From Arthrobacter antioxidans (lineage in GTDB: Bacteria > Actinomycetota > Actinomycetes > Actinomycetales > Micrococcaceae), in assembly GCF_023100725.1 (NCBI RefSeq), contig NZ_CP095501.1, positions 2,666,001-2,730,000 on the forward strand: a DNA stretch of 64,000 nucleotides, given 5' to 3'. The notes beneath the pieces were generated by a model. It searched no databases. It was not told the DNA's origin and worked only from the letters and a program-made list of their open reading frames with translations. This document shows, in pieces, positions 36,630 through 45,717 of the stretch (its first letter is position 1; each line of letters starts with the position of its first letter). A program made the translations under genes and the position numbers.

Positions 36630-37214
36630 ATGGCCGACATTCCAGGTCTCGACAAGCTCCTGACCGCACTGAACGCCGGGGAGACGATTCCCGGAGGTTC
36701 ACCGCACCACGAGGCGATGCACGCCGCCAGCCAGGAGTCGCTGCGCATCACCGCCGAGCTCAACGGGCGGTACCACTCCCCGGGGAAGGTGCGGGCCCTG
36801 ATGAGCGAGCTGACCGGGCGCGAGGTCCCCGGATCCTTCCAACTCTTCCCGCCGTTCAGCGCCGACTTCGGCAAGAACATCCGCTTCGGCGCGGATGTGT
36901 TCGTCAACAGCGGCTGCCGGTTTCAGGACCAGGGCGGTATCGACATCGGCGATGGGTCGCTCATCGGCCACAACGCCGTCATCACGACCTTGAACCACGA
37001 CATGGTGCCAAGCCGACGAGCAGATATGCACCCGGCCCGCGTGGTGATCGGCGCGGGCGTGTGGTTCGGGGCCAACGTGACGGTGTTGCCGGGCGTGACG
37101 ATCGGCGATGGGGCCGTGGTGGGCGCCGGCGCAGTCGTCACAAAGGATGTTCCCGCGGGGGCAGTGGTCGTTGGTGTGCCGGCGAAGCAGGTGGGCACGG
37201 TCCCGGATGGGTGA
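36630..37214 (+). CDS. Sugar O-acetyltransferase, maltose acetyltransferase/LacA family
   Basis: 194 residues. The N-terminal helical part is followed by a left-handed beta-helix with hexapeptide repeats: [40 protein letters not shown] (the active-site His is in the last piece) and [20 protein letters not shown], then [23 protein letters not shown]. It acetylates sugar hydroxyls using acetyl-CoA. ATG 36630 has a TACCGT box seven bases upstream and may be leaderless. Last clearly intact gene before the displaced ychF copies. Confidence 0.87.
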   Translation: MADIPGLDKLLTALNAGETIPGGSPHHEAMHAASQESLRITAELNGRYHSPGKVRALMSELTGREVPGSFQLFPPFSADFGKNIRFGADVFVNSGCRFQDQGGIDIGDGSLIGHNAVITTLNHDMVPSRRADMHPARVVIGAGVWFGANVTVLPGVTIGDGAVVGAGAVVTKDVPAGAVVVGVPAKQVGTVPDG

Positions 37215-37352
37215 CTTCTCGGCCGAGAAGTAGCTGTTCTGCAGATTCGACCAAACCGGCGGTGAACCCCGAACCAGCGCTCAAGGAAGAGCGTGGTGAG
37301 CGGTCATGCGCCTCATCGCTGACCAACCTCACCGGAATCAGAACACCAGACA

Positions 37353-37386
37353 TTGAACCTGAACTCCACCACCACGTTCCGTAGCC
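37353..37386 (-). repeat. Displaced copy A of the ychF 3' end (attachment-site-like)
   Basis: 34 bp. On the minus strand it encodes NVVVEFRFNV, the YchF C-terminus with one extra Val codon, and is preceded by GGCTACGGA as in copy B. Same orientation as ychF at 47682. Read as the far end of an integrated element. Confidence 0.6.
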
Positions 37387-37454
37387 GAGAAACGTCACGG
37401 ACTGGCCGCATCCGCGACAACGACCTCAGGCCCGGCGACCCTCGCCCGGCGGCG

Positions 37455-37904
37455 TCACTGGCCGGGGCGCCTGAATGGGTCGGGCCACCACCAACGATGC
37501 CGCGATCGGCGCTCACGCTCAGCCCGGCGTCGGGCCGCGTCGTAGTAGTCCTCGCGCGCCGGGGCAAAGACCGACTGAGGCAGAGTCAGCGGTGCACGGC
37601 TCACCTGGCATCCTGCCAGCGATTCGCTGATCGCGCCCGGGATCAACCGCATCCCCTGACCACCTTTGACCGACCGCTTGAGCCGTCTGCCCTCCTCCGT
37701 GAGCCGCATCCCCCAGGATGAGTCCACCTCAGCAAGGCCGGATCCGACCAGGATCGAGAGTGCCGTCTCCATCTGTTCCCGTGAAGGGACGTCGGCCTGC
37801 AGCATGTCCCATCCCGACAGCAACCCACGTATCGACGAGGGGTGCTTTCCACGACGCAGCAGGGTCATGAGCGTCGCGGCGTCATCCATGTCTCTACGGT
37901 GCAT
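37455..37904 (-). CDS. Hypothetical winged-helix-like protein, 149 aa
   Basis: Lies between the two displaced ychF copies A and B. The first 80 residues look like a winged helix (MDDAATLMTLLRRG, REQMETALSILVGSGLAEVD, MRLTEEGRRLKRSVKG). The C-terminal end is very basic and aromatic (RHRWWWPDPFRR). ATG 37904 is the likely start, with ATG 37889 as an alternative. Probably cargo of a small integrated remnant. No family recognised. Confidence 0.5.
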   Translation of the reverse strand: MHRRDMDDAATLMTLLRRGKHPSSIRGLLSGWDMLQADVPSREQMETALSILVGSGLAEVDSSWGMRLTEEGRRLKRSVKGGQGMRLIPGAISESLAGCQVSRAPLTLPQSVFAPAREDYYDAARRRAERERRSRHRWWWPDPFRRPGQ

Positions 37905-38309
37905 GACGTTCAGGCTAACGCGCTTCGAGCCCGCACCGATTCGGGAGCATTCGCCGTCACGGAAGTGCGTTACGTTCCCATCCGCCGATGCAGCGAAGAC
38001 AGGAAGGCCCGGGATGCAATCAGCACCCCGGGCCTTCCTCAAGCTATGGGTCGAAACCTAGACGTTGAACCTGAACTCCACCACGTTCCGTAGCCAAACA
38101 ACCTTAGGTTGCGACTTCCCCTTTGCCCGCTCGTCAGCGCAGCCCAGCCCAGCCCACGCAGGCAACACAGCCCCGCCCATCGAGACGGTCATCGGAAGAC
38201 CCGCACCAGCACCGGCCTGAATGGCGCTCAGGCGCTCCGCGGTCGTCTCCTGAAATTGCTCCACGCCCGGGTGAGGTAGGACAGCAGAGCAAGTCACAAT
38301 GTGGGCGCC
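37905..38309. other. Gap containing displaced ychF copy B
   Basis: About 400 bp with copy B (38065-38095). Open frames overlapping it end in the YchF-like C-terminus and have no proper start. I see no complete gene. Confidence 0.5.
38065..38095 (-). repeat. Displaced copy B of the ychF 3' end (attachment-site-like)
   Basis: 31 bp. On the minus strand it encodes NVVEFRFNV and, just beyond the repeat, a TAG stop, with the high-GC codons expected of a native Micrococcaceae ychF. Copy A is the same apart from a 3-bp insertion. Same direction as ychF, so it marks the left end of an element that would run to 47,682. Confidence 0.65.
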
Positions 38310-39068
38310 TCAGTGCACGGGGCACCTTTCGATATAGCGGCGCCCAGATACTCCTAGTTTCGGTTCAGGCCCCGACGTGTCAGTAGTGCCTTCTTGTGGT
38401 GGGCCCCGCCGCGTCAACCTGTGCCACCGGCGCGTTCGGCGAGAAACCTGCAGGATGCTGAATTGAAAATCGTTCCTATGCGTGAGGTCGACGTCGTCCA
38501 GATCACGGAGGGCGAGGTTGCCGCCGTGGCCCGTCGTGGCGTATTCACCCCAACACCCAAAGAAACCAGCGGCCCGATCTGCCTTGCCGACATACAGTTG
38601 ACCGGTCCGAGTGTCCGAGATGAGATAGATGCCCTTGACCGAGCTGAGCGCAGCGCGCCACTCGCTGTAGCGGGGGTCCGCCGCGACTTCCCGAAGCGTT
38701 GCGAAGTCGACGATGATGGAGTCGAATCCTGGAAACGGAACCTGCTCTCGGTCTGCGATCTCAATGACCGGAACGTTCTCGGCTTGCTCCCCTCTTTTTG
38801 CCCAGTTCACGGGGTCGGCCGTCCATTTGATGACCAGGCGATCCTTATGGGCGGAGAAAACCTCCGATTGCTCCAAATCAAGGAACCGCTGATCGTCGGT
38901 GCGCTCAGACAGAACCTCTCCGTGGTTTTCATACGCCGTAACGAACCTTCCGAGGAACCCTGTGATCCCAAGGAAGACCAACCAGATTCGAGGTGGGACT
39001 TCGGGAAGTTTGCTGCGCCTGGTGCCCTGGGTGCGCGTATAGTCGCGGAGCGATTCTCCCCATGCCAC
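38310..39068 (-). pseudogene. GIY-YIG domain protein, altered at both ends
   Basis: The centre is a clear GIY-YIG nuclease fold: VKGIYLISDTRTGQLYVGKA, then WGEYATTGHGGNLALRDL and FQFSILQV. After FQFSILQV the family continues with a helix bearing the catalytic Glu, but here the frame runs into unrelated Arg-rich sequence, so that Glu is missing. At the front, coding-like sequence continues in frame to about 39130 without a start, while an ATG at 39144 is out of frame. GTG 39068 is only the first usable start. Most likely a broken gene. Proteins with this long N-terminal part plus GIY-YIG occur in accessory DNA. Confidence 0.6.
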
Positions 39069-39189
39069 CGCGTTGTCGGCGGCGAGTCCTTTAGGCGTGT
39101 GGCGGATGATGACGACGTACTCGCGGACTGGTGTTGTGGGTCATGACACCTGGGCCGTGCCCCCCCAGCGCTCAGGCCGCGTAGGGCCG

Positions 39190-41706
39190 CTACCCCCTGA
39201 TCCGCTCGTTCTCCGGATCGAACAGTGGGGTGGCATCGTTCGCCGCCACCGTGACGGGATACAGCCGCTCCATGTAGTCGACGGCCAGCTCCGTGCCGAC
39301 CACTGCGAGCGCGGGAGGAAGATAGCTCATCAGCACATGCTTCCCCAGTGACGGGGCGGACCCCGCCGAGGTGACGTACGAGCGCCGCCCATGTCCGTCG
39401 ATCAGCGGCGCTCCGTCCCGCTCGACGATCGGTTCGCCTCCGAGCATGTACCGGCGTCGTCCGTCCGCGGACACGTGATCGTCCACGATCAGGGAACAGA
39501 GCACGGCTGCCGGATCCGCCGCGCGTTGCGCAAGGTACGCCTCCCGGCCTGTGAAATCGGCGTCCTTGACTCGGGGCCGCGTCAGTCCGGCCTCGACCAG
39601 CGTGCGTTCAGTGTCCAGTTCGGCGCCGTGCGCCCGGTAGCTCTTTTCGATGCGGCCGGTGCCTCCATAGACACCGATTCCTACAGGAACGAGCCCGTGC
39701 GGTTCCCCCGCCGCGCGTATCAGGTCCCACAGTCGGGCGCCCTGCTCCATCGGTAGATGGAGTTCCCAGCCCAGCTCGCCGACGTAGGAGATCCGGGACG
39801 CGAGCACGGAGAGCGGGCCGACCCGGATGTCGCGGCAGGAACTGAACCGAAAGCCCTCGTGGCTGATGTCGTGGTCCGTGAGTGCCCCGAGGATGTCGCG
39901 TGCACGCGGCCCCCAGAGTCCTACGGTCGTATAGGCGGACGTCTGGTCGACAATCTGCGCGCTGCCATCGGCAGGGAGATGATCCTGGAACCGCCGGCGA
40001 TCGATGTTGCCCGTCAGCCCACCGGTGACCACCCGGAAGTGCCCATCGCCGAGTCGCATCACCGTGAGGTCGGCACGGATACCGCCGCGGGAATCCAGTA
40101 CGGGCGTGTAGATGACGCGGCCGATCCCGACGTCGGCCTGCGCCACTAGCGTGCGCTGCACTGCAGCGAGCGCACCCGGACCGACGACGTCGAAGATCGC
40201 GAACGCCGACAGGTCGACGACGCCCGCGCGCTCGCGCATCGCGAGATGCTCGGCGTTGATGATGGGCGACCACCACCGGCTGTCCCACTCCACCTCCCGC
40301 GGCATCACGGCGTCGCCGTAGTCACCCAGCAGGGCCTCGTTGGAGTTGTACCACATGGGCCGTTCCCAGCCGGCGGCCTCGAAGAATTCCGCCCCGAGTT
40401 CCCGCTGGCTGGAGTACATCGGAGCCAGGCGTATGTTGCGGTTGCTGCTCCACTGCTCCCCGGGATGCACGATCCCATAGGTCTTGTTGAACCCTTCCGA
40501 TGCGCGTGCCTTGACGTGCTCGCTGGTCCGTTGGTGTGGATAGAACCGCGCGACGTCGGCGTGGTGAAGATCGATTCCGGGGTTACCGTGAGTCATCCAC
40601 TCGGCCAGCAGGCGCCCCACAGCCGGACCTTCCCTGATCCACACCGCGGCCGCTGACCAGAGGCCCGCCACCTCCGGTGCCTCTCCCAGGACCTGCCCAC
40701 CATCCGCGGTGAGTGAGAGCAGTCCGTTGATCGCATAGTTGACCTTCACGTCCGGATCGCCCAGAACCTCGGGCATCAACTCCCTGGCCTGCTTCAACTG
40801 CGGCTCGAAGTCATCCGCCGTGAACGGCATCTCGGTGGGTGAGAGCTCCGCCTGGTCGATCGACGGGATCCCGTCGGGGTCGAGCAGGATGGGCCGGTGG
40901 GCATAGGAGCCGATCTCCAGGTCGGAGCCGTGCTGGCGTTCGTAGCAGAACGTATCCATGTCCCGGATGATGGGGAAGGAGATTTCCCCTGATGTGTCCG
41001 CGAACCGGGGTACCGGACCCACCTTGATGAGCTGGTGTACGGCAGGCGTCAGCGGGATGGTTGCCCCCGCCATCGCTGCGATGCGCGGACTCCACACCCC
41101 ACACGCGACGACGACGGCGGCGGCCTCGATATCTCCCCCGGTTGTCCTGACGCGGTGAATTCGGCCACCCTCGACGTCGAGACCGATCACCTCCATGTCG
41201 GAGAGAACCTGCAGCGCTCCGCGTTCCAGCGCCTGTTCACGCAGAATCTCGCCGGCACGCACGGAATCGACAACACCGGCCGATGGGGTCCAAAACCCGC
41301 CGACTAGAACCGACGGGTCGATGAAGGGCACCTTCTCGTGAACCTGCGCCGGTGCGACAAGGCTGGATTCGATCCCCCAGGCCTTCGCCGAGGACATGCG
41401 CCGGCGCAACTCCTCCATCCGTTCCTGCGTGCGTGCCACCTCGAACCCGCCGGACGCGGTGAAGACACCCATGTCCCTGTACTGGCGCACGCTGTCCAGG
41501 ATGAGGTCGGTAACGCCCCGGGGGTGGTTCACCGGGAAGATGAAGTTCGATGCATGACCGGTGGAACCGCCGGGGTTGGGGAGAGGGCCCTTGTCGAGCT
41601 GGACGATGTCCCGCCAACCCAGCCGTGCAAGGTGGTGCACCAGAGAGTTGCCGACGATGCCGGCGCCGATGACCACTGCCTGCGCCCGGGTTGGCACGGT
41701 GCTCAT
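39190..41706 (-). CDS. FAD-dependent dimethylglycine/sarcosine dehydrogenase-like protein with GcvT domain
   Basis: 838 residues. The N-terminal DAO domain (about 5-390) has VVIGAGIVGNSLVHHLARLG for FAD, and GGSTGHASNFIFP, whose His is where this family attaches FAD covalently. The C-terminal half (about 440-830) is a GcvT folate-binding domain (GELGWELHLP, GIGVYGGTGRIEKSYRAHG). Such enzymes oxidise N-methyl groups and pass the one-carbon unit to tetrahydrofolate. ATG 41706 has ggagg upstream. Divergent from an IclR regulator and close to other folate-linked genes. Substrate is inferred only to class: dimethylglycine, sarcosine or a relative. Confidence 0.87.
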   Translation of the reverse strand: MSTVPTRAQAVVIGAGIVGNSLVHHLARLGWRDIVQLDKGPLPNPGGSTGHASNFIFPVNHPRGVTDLILDSVRQYRDMGVFTASGGFEVARTQERMEELRRRMSSAKAWGIESSLVAPAQVHEKVPFIDPSVLVGGFWTPSAGVVDSVRAGEILREQALERGALQVLSDMEVIGLDVEGGRIHRVRTTGGDIEAAAVVVACGVWSPRIAAMAGATIPLTPAVHQLIKVGPVPRFADTSGEISFPIIRDMDTFCYERQHGSDLEIGSYAHRPILLDPDGIPSIDQAELSPTEMPFTADDFEPQLKQARELMPEVLGDPDVKVNYAINGLLSLTADGGQVLGEAPEVAGLWSAAAVWIREGPAVGRLLAEWMTHGNPGIDLHHADVARFYPHQRTSEHVKARASEGFNKTYGIVHPGEQWSSNRNIRLAPMYSSQRELGAEFFEAAGWERPMWYNSNEALLGDYGDAVMPREVEWDSRWWSPIINAEHLAMRERAGVVDLSAFAIFDVVGPGALAAVQRTLVAQADVGIGRVIYTPVLDSRGGIRADLTVMRLGDGHFRVVTGGLTGNIDRRRFQDHLPADGSAQIVDQTSAYTTVGLWGPRARDILGALTDHDISHEGFRFSSCRDIRVGPLSVLASRISYVGELGWELHLPMEQGARLWDLIRAAGEPHGLVPVGIGVYGGTGRIEKSYRAHGAELDTERTLVEAGLTRPRVKDADFTGREAYLAQRAADPAAVLCSLIVDDHVSADGRRRYMLGGEPIVERDGAPLIDGHGRRSYVTSAGSAPSLGKHVLMSYLPPALAVVGTELAVDYMERLYPVTVAANDATPLFDPENERIRG

Positions 41707-41993
41707 GTTCCGCTCCTCCGTCGCCGGGCAGTACGCGTGCCCTGCAGCCCGCGGTTCGCCATCGTCCCGCGCCTGCTTCCGCACGAAGCCCTCCCAGAAT
41801 CCTTGCCAGGATTCCGGGTGTCAAGAGCTCACTTCGATATTGCGGACCGTGCATCGCCCTGCGGGCGAACGGGGAGCGGGCACGGCCGCTGCACGCCGCC
41901 CGGGGGCTCGCCGCTGGTAGAGTCTGGACCGGCCGTCCGGGCCCGTTCCCGGGCTGACCGGAGTACTGCAGCAAGCAGGTGAAGGGGCGGCAT

Positions 41994-42773
41994 GTGACGA
42001 ACGGTTCCCAGTCCATCGACCGCGCGGGGCTGCTGCTCTCCCTGGTGGTTCGCTCCGCCGGGCCGATCTCCTTCACCGAGCTGGTGGACCGGACCGGGCT
42101 GGCGCGGTCCACGGTTTCGCGGCTGCTTCAGGCACTTGAACGCAACGGAATGCTGGAACGCAACCAAGATGGGCACTTCCTGGGCGGCGCGCTGTTCACC
42201 CACTATGCCAACCGGTTCGACCGCGTGGAGTCCCTTGCCACTGCCGCGCAGCCGATGCTGGAGCGGATCGCCGAGGAGACCGGCGAATCCGTGACCCTTG
42301 GTGTTCCCCGCGGCGACGCGGTGGTCCACGTTGCCCAGACCGACTCCAGTTACATCCTCGGTACGACCAATTGGGTGGGAGTGGATCTGCCACCGCACTG
42401 CTCGGCACTCGGCAAGGTGCTGTATGCCTTCGGGGCGCTCCCCCTACCCACGGACCCACTCGAGCAGAGGACGCCCAACACCGTGCCGGACGTTGCGGCC
42501 CTCGAGGGTGAGCTCACCCAGGTGCGGGAACGGGGCTATTCGCTGACCCGGAGTGAGCTCGAGGAGGGGCTGGACGCGCTTGCCGCACCCGTCAGCGACA
42601 GCCATGGCAGGGTTCTTGCGGCGATCGGGGTATCGGGTCCCGCCTTCAGACTCGAGCATTCCCACGAGGAGATCGGGGCTCTGCTGGTGGCGGAAGCCGG
42701 CTTGCTGTCACGGATACTGGCGCGGCGTGCGCAGAAGGAAGCCGTTGCTCCTGACCCCGACTCGCTCAGCTGA
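41994..42773 (+). CDS. IclR-family transcriptional regulator
   Basis: 259 residues. N-terminal winged helix: SIDRAGLLLSLVVRSAGPISFTELV, RTGLARSTVSRLLQALERNG. The C-terminal effector domain includes VTLGVPRGDAVVHVAQTDS, LPPHCSALGKVLYAF and RERGYSLTRSELEEGLDALAAPV, all typical IclR. GTG 41994 is preferred because aaggg precedes it; GTG 41979 in frame is an alternative. Divergent from the flavoprotein gene, so it likely controls it and the methyl-transfer cluster. Its 3' end overlaps the convergent MTHFR-like gene by 8 bp. Confidence 0.88.
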   Translation: MTNGSQSIDRAGLLLSLVVRSAGPISFTELVDRTGLARSTVSRLLQALERNGMLERNQDGHFLGGALFTHYANRFDRVESLATAAQPMLERIAEETGESVTLGVPRGDAVVHVAQTDSSYILGTTNWVGVDLPPHCSALGKVLYAFGALPLPTDPLEQRTPNTVPDVAALEGELTQVRERGYSLTRSELEEGLDALAAPVSDSHGRVLAAIGVSGPAFRLEHSHEEIGALLVAEAGLLSRILARRAQKEAVAPDPDSLS

Positions 42774-43624
42774 CGGGACCGCCAAGTCGCTCGATGGTGT
42801 CCCGGCGCCATTGTTCGGTCCGGCGCACCTGGTTGAAGGTGTAGATGTGGAGCCCCTCGACTCTGGACTCCGGCTTCGCCACTACGGGCGCCAGGCGGTC
42901 GAGGAATCGCTCCGGACTGTAGCCGCCGGGCGCCGCGATGCGCGCGAAGAGTGACCTGTTCTTGGCAAGGAACCGAGTGGACTCCCCCACCCCGATCCTG
43001 GTGGCCATGGCCAGGAGTTTCGATCGCTCAACCGGCCCCGGCATTCCGATCCACAGCGGCATGACGACGCCGCGCTGCCGTATGCGTCCGATCCAGGCAG
43101 CGATAACGGCAGGGTCCAGGCACAGGTTGCTCACGATATTCGTGGCGTGTTTGCGCTTGTCCCACATCGCCTGGATGATGACGTCATCCGCAATGATGGG
43201 ATTCGGGATAGCCCGCGACTCCCACCGCGCGGAAAGGCTGCCCGAGTGCCGTAAGGTCCTCTAGCAATTCAAGCGAACCGGCATAACCGTCCTGATCCGG
43301 CCGCGCGTCCCCTGCGGGAACGAAAACGCTGTCGACGCCGGCACCCACCAACTGCTCGACGATCTCCTTCAGATGCTCCCGCCCCTGAACCATTCGCGCG
43401 GCAACGTGCGGAACGGTCCGATACCCGGCGCGGCTGAGAGTCTCGGTCACCGTCAGGGTCGCCGCCAGCCCTTTCCCGGCGGACGCCGTGACGGTCAGCG
43501 GACGGCTCACCGGCAGGGTCGCCGTCACCTCGTCCGCAATGGACGCGGTGGGCAGGACTTCATACCGGGCGGTCTCGAGCAGCCGACGGTACGGGAGCTT
43601 CACGGAATACCTTGCACGCCACAC
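42766..43624 (-). pseudogene. Methylenetetrahydrofolate reductase-like gene with a frameshift
   Basis: Two frames make one family protein. The first (43624 to 43184) runs KLPYRRLLETARYEVLP ... VAGYPESH and stops. The second (to 42766) continues PIIADDVIIQAMWDKRKHAT ... FLDRLAPVV. Joined, they give a metF-like TIM-barrel protein of 287 residues. The break is at 43196-43200: restoring one 5-bp CCCAT unit on the coding strand gives CCCATCCCAT and repairs the frame exactly (859+5 = 288 codons with stop). It would interconvert methylene- and methyl-THF, fitting the methyl-transfer neighbours. Start is GTG 43624 or GTG 43603. Confidence 0.75.
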
Positions 43625-43728
43625 CCGCGTGATTCTACACTCAGGATATGGGACGAGAGTTCCACTTTATGAGACAAGCCGACTGCTTCGGGCCGTCCTC
43701 CCCTGAACCGGTCGATAGGGAGGTCATC

Positions 43729-45033
43729 GTGAGCTTAAACGTCCCATCAGTCGACCAACGTGACCGAGCAGTTCCGATCAACCTCCGCCAATCGGGCCCC
43801 ACGCCGGTGGAGTTGCAGATCGACACCCGGGTCCGCAAATCACCGTACTGGCACCTCTCCCACGAAGCAGGCTGCTGGCGTGCGCAGGTCTACAACCGGA
43901 TGTACCACCCGAGGGGCTACATCCGCCCCGAAGACGGCGGGATGATGGCCGAGTACGAGGCCCTGGTCAATCACGTCACCCTGTGGAATGTCGCCGTGGA
44001 GCGGCAGATCCAGGTCAAGGGACCGGATGCGGAGGCCTTCGTGGACTTTGTCATCACCCGCGATGCGACGCGGATCCCCCCGATGAGGGCGCGGTACGTG
44101 ATCCTGTGCAACGAAGCCGGAGGGATCCTCAACGACCCGGTGTTGCTTCGGATCGCCGAGGACGAGTTCTGGTTCAGCCTTTCCGACTCTGACCTGTGGC
44201 TATGGCTCCAGGGGGTCAACGTGGGCAAGCGCTTCGATGTGAGCATCAGGGAGATCGACGTGTCGCCCGTGCAGATCCAGGGACCGAAATCCGTCGACCT
44301 CATGGTGGACCTGATCGGCCAGGCAGCCGCCGAGATCCCCTCCTACGGCTTGCTCTTCTCATCGGTCGGCGGTTGCGACGTCATCGTTTCGCAGACCGGC
44401 TTCACCGGCGAGAAGGGCTACGAGATCTATCTGCGCGATGCAAGCCTGCACGCTGAACAACTGTGGAACGCCGTTCTGGCGGCAGGCAGGCGCCACAGCC
44501 TCATGGTGGTTGCTCCCGCACACCACCGGCGGATCGCAGCGGGAATCCTGTCCTGGGGCCAGGACATGGATGCCGAGACGTTGCCGTTCCAGGTGAATCT
44601 GGGGTATCAGATTCCCAGGCAGAAGACCGCTGACTACATCGGGAAAGAAGCATTGGAGGCTGCGCGTGCGGCAGTCGAAGCCGGGTCGCCCCCGTACACG
44701 CACACACTCGTGGGCATGAAGCTCGGTGGCCGGCCGATCGACGACTACGCGCCCGACTTCTGGCTGATCAGCGCGGCGCAGGACGGCGACCCGATCGGCT
44801 ACGTCACTTCACCCTGGTACTCGCCGGAGCTGGGCACCAACATTGCGATGGGATTCGTTCCCACCGGTCTCGCTGCGCTCGGCACGGAGCTGTGGGTACA
44901 CCTGCCCGAGTCCTACGCGTCGGAGCCGGGCAGGCCGGTCAGCGCCGAGGTGGTCGAGATGCCGTTCCGCCAATCGGTGAATCCCAACCAGCGCGAGCTG
45001 CTGAAGACCCGCGGGATGGACGCCGCCGTCTAG
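43729..45033 (+). CDS. GcvT-family methyltransferase, DmdA-like
   Basis: 434 residues. The N-terminal pattern TRVRKSPYWHLSHEAG, VYNRMYHPRGY, LVNHVTLWNVAVERQIQVKGPDAEAF follows that of DmdA (dimethylsulfoniopropionate demethylase of marine bacteria), a folate-dependent GcvT relative. Later segments are GILNDPVLLRIAEDEFWFS, PVQIQGPKS and TGFTGEKGYEIYLRD. It should move a methyl group from a methylated onium or amine to THF. GTG 43729 is chosen because gggaggt lies at the right distance; an upstream ATG at 43648 has none. Divergent from the broken MTHFR-like gene. DmdA function itself is not proven. Confidence 0.8.
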   Translation: MSLNVPSVDQRDRAVPINLRQSGPTPVELQIDTRVRKSPYWHLSHEAGCWRAQVYNRMYHPRGYIRPEDGGMMAEYEALVNHVTLWNVAVERQIQVKGPDAEAFVDFVITRDATRIPPMRARYVILCNEAGGILNDPVLLRIAEDEFWFSLSDSDLWLWLQGVNVGKRFDVSIREIDVSPVQIQGPKSVDLMVDLIGQAAAEIPSYGLLFSSVGGCDVIVSQTGFTGEKGYEIYLRDASLHAEQLWNAVLAAGRRHSLMVVAPAHHRRIAAGILSWGQDMDAETLPFQVNLGYQIPRQKTADYIGKEALEAARAAVEAGSPPYTHTLVGMKLGGRPIDDYAPDFWLISAAQDGDPIGYVTSPWYSPELGTNIAMGFVPTGLAALGTELWVHLPESYASEPGRPVSAEVVEMPFRQSVNPNQRELLKTRGMDAAV

Positions 45034-45185
45034 GCTGCAGACGGTTTCGGCCTGCTTTCTACCCCCGGTGGGACGGAAATGGCATCGGCGCGCAGGGGCT
45101 CGCCATCCCCTCCCGATCCCCTCTCGCGCCGACATCCACTCCACCACCGACACGCCGATCATGATCGGGAAGGCCCTTATGGGCG

Positions 45186-45650
45186 TTATCCGTTGCTTGC
45201 TCGGATCTCGTACACCAGCTCGACCAGCCCTTGGTCGTACACTGTTGCGCTGTGAAGGGTCAGCATGTTCGGGTCCTGCCCCGGAGGAAAGACACCCCGG
45301 CCCGCGCCGATGGCGATCGGCATCACCACGAGCCGCACCGAGTCGACGACGCCCGCGGCCAGAAACGTCTCCGCCAGGGTAAGGCTTCCCCAGACAACGA
45401 TGTCCCCGCCGGTCTCGGCCTTGATCCGCCGGATCGCTTCGATAGGGTCACCTGATTCGACGGCCGCCTCCGCCATGTCTCCCCATGGGGCTTTTGTCAG
45501 GTGGCGGGAGAACACGACGCGGTGGAGCGAGTTCAGGGATGGCGCGATGATCTCGTCCTCGGAAGCCGGTGTTGGCCAATACTCGGCAAACATGCGGTAG
45601 GTGCTTGCTCCGAGGACCATCGTGTCAACGGTCACTCCTTCGATGCCCAC
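45186..45650 (-). pseudogene. RibD/dihydrofolate-reductase-fold protein lacking its N-terminus
   Basis: 154 residues starting at a GTG. The protein begins at GVTVDTMVLGASTYRMFAEYWPT, which in the family lies about 45 residues in. The usual first strand and SLDGFVA-type segment are missing, and a stop closes the frame a little upstream. The rest is intact: GGDIVVWGSLTLAETFLAAGVVDSVRLVVMPIAIGAGRGVF. Probably 5'-truncated when the next gene was joined to it. If translated it would lack part of the NADPH site. Confidence 0.6.
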
Positions 45651-45717
45651 ACGGCATCGAGGGACAGACCGAGAACCTCTGCACTATGGTTCTTGCCGCA
45701 ACGAGGAAGGAGCACAC

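Noticed and set aside
43640..43700. Possible IclR operator between the MTHFR-like and DmdA-like genes
   Set aside because: Symmetry was only partial (about four of six positions), and no matching site was seen upstream of the flavoprotein gene.
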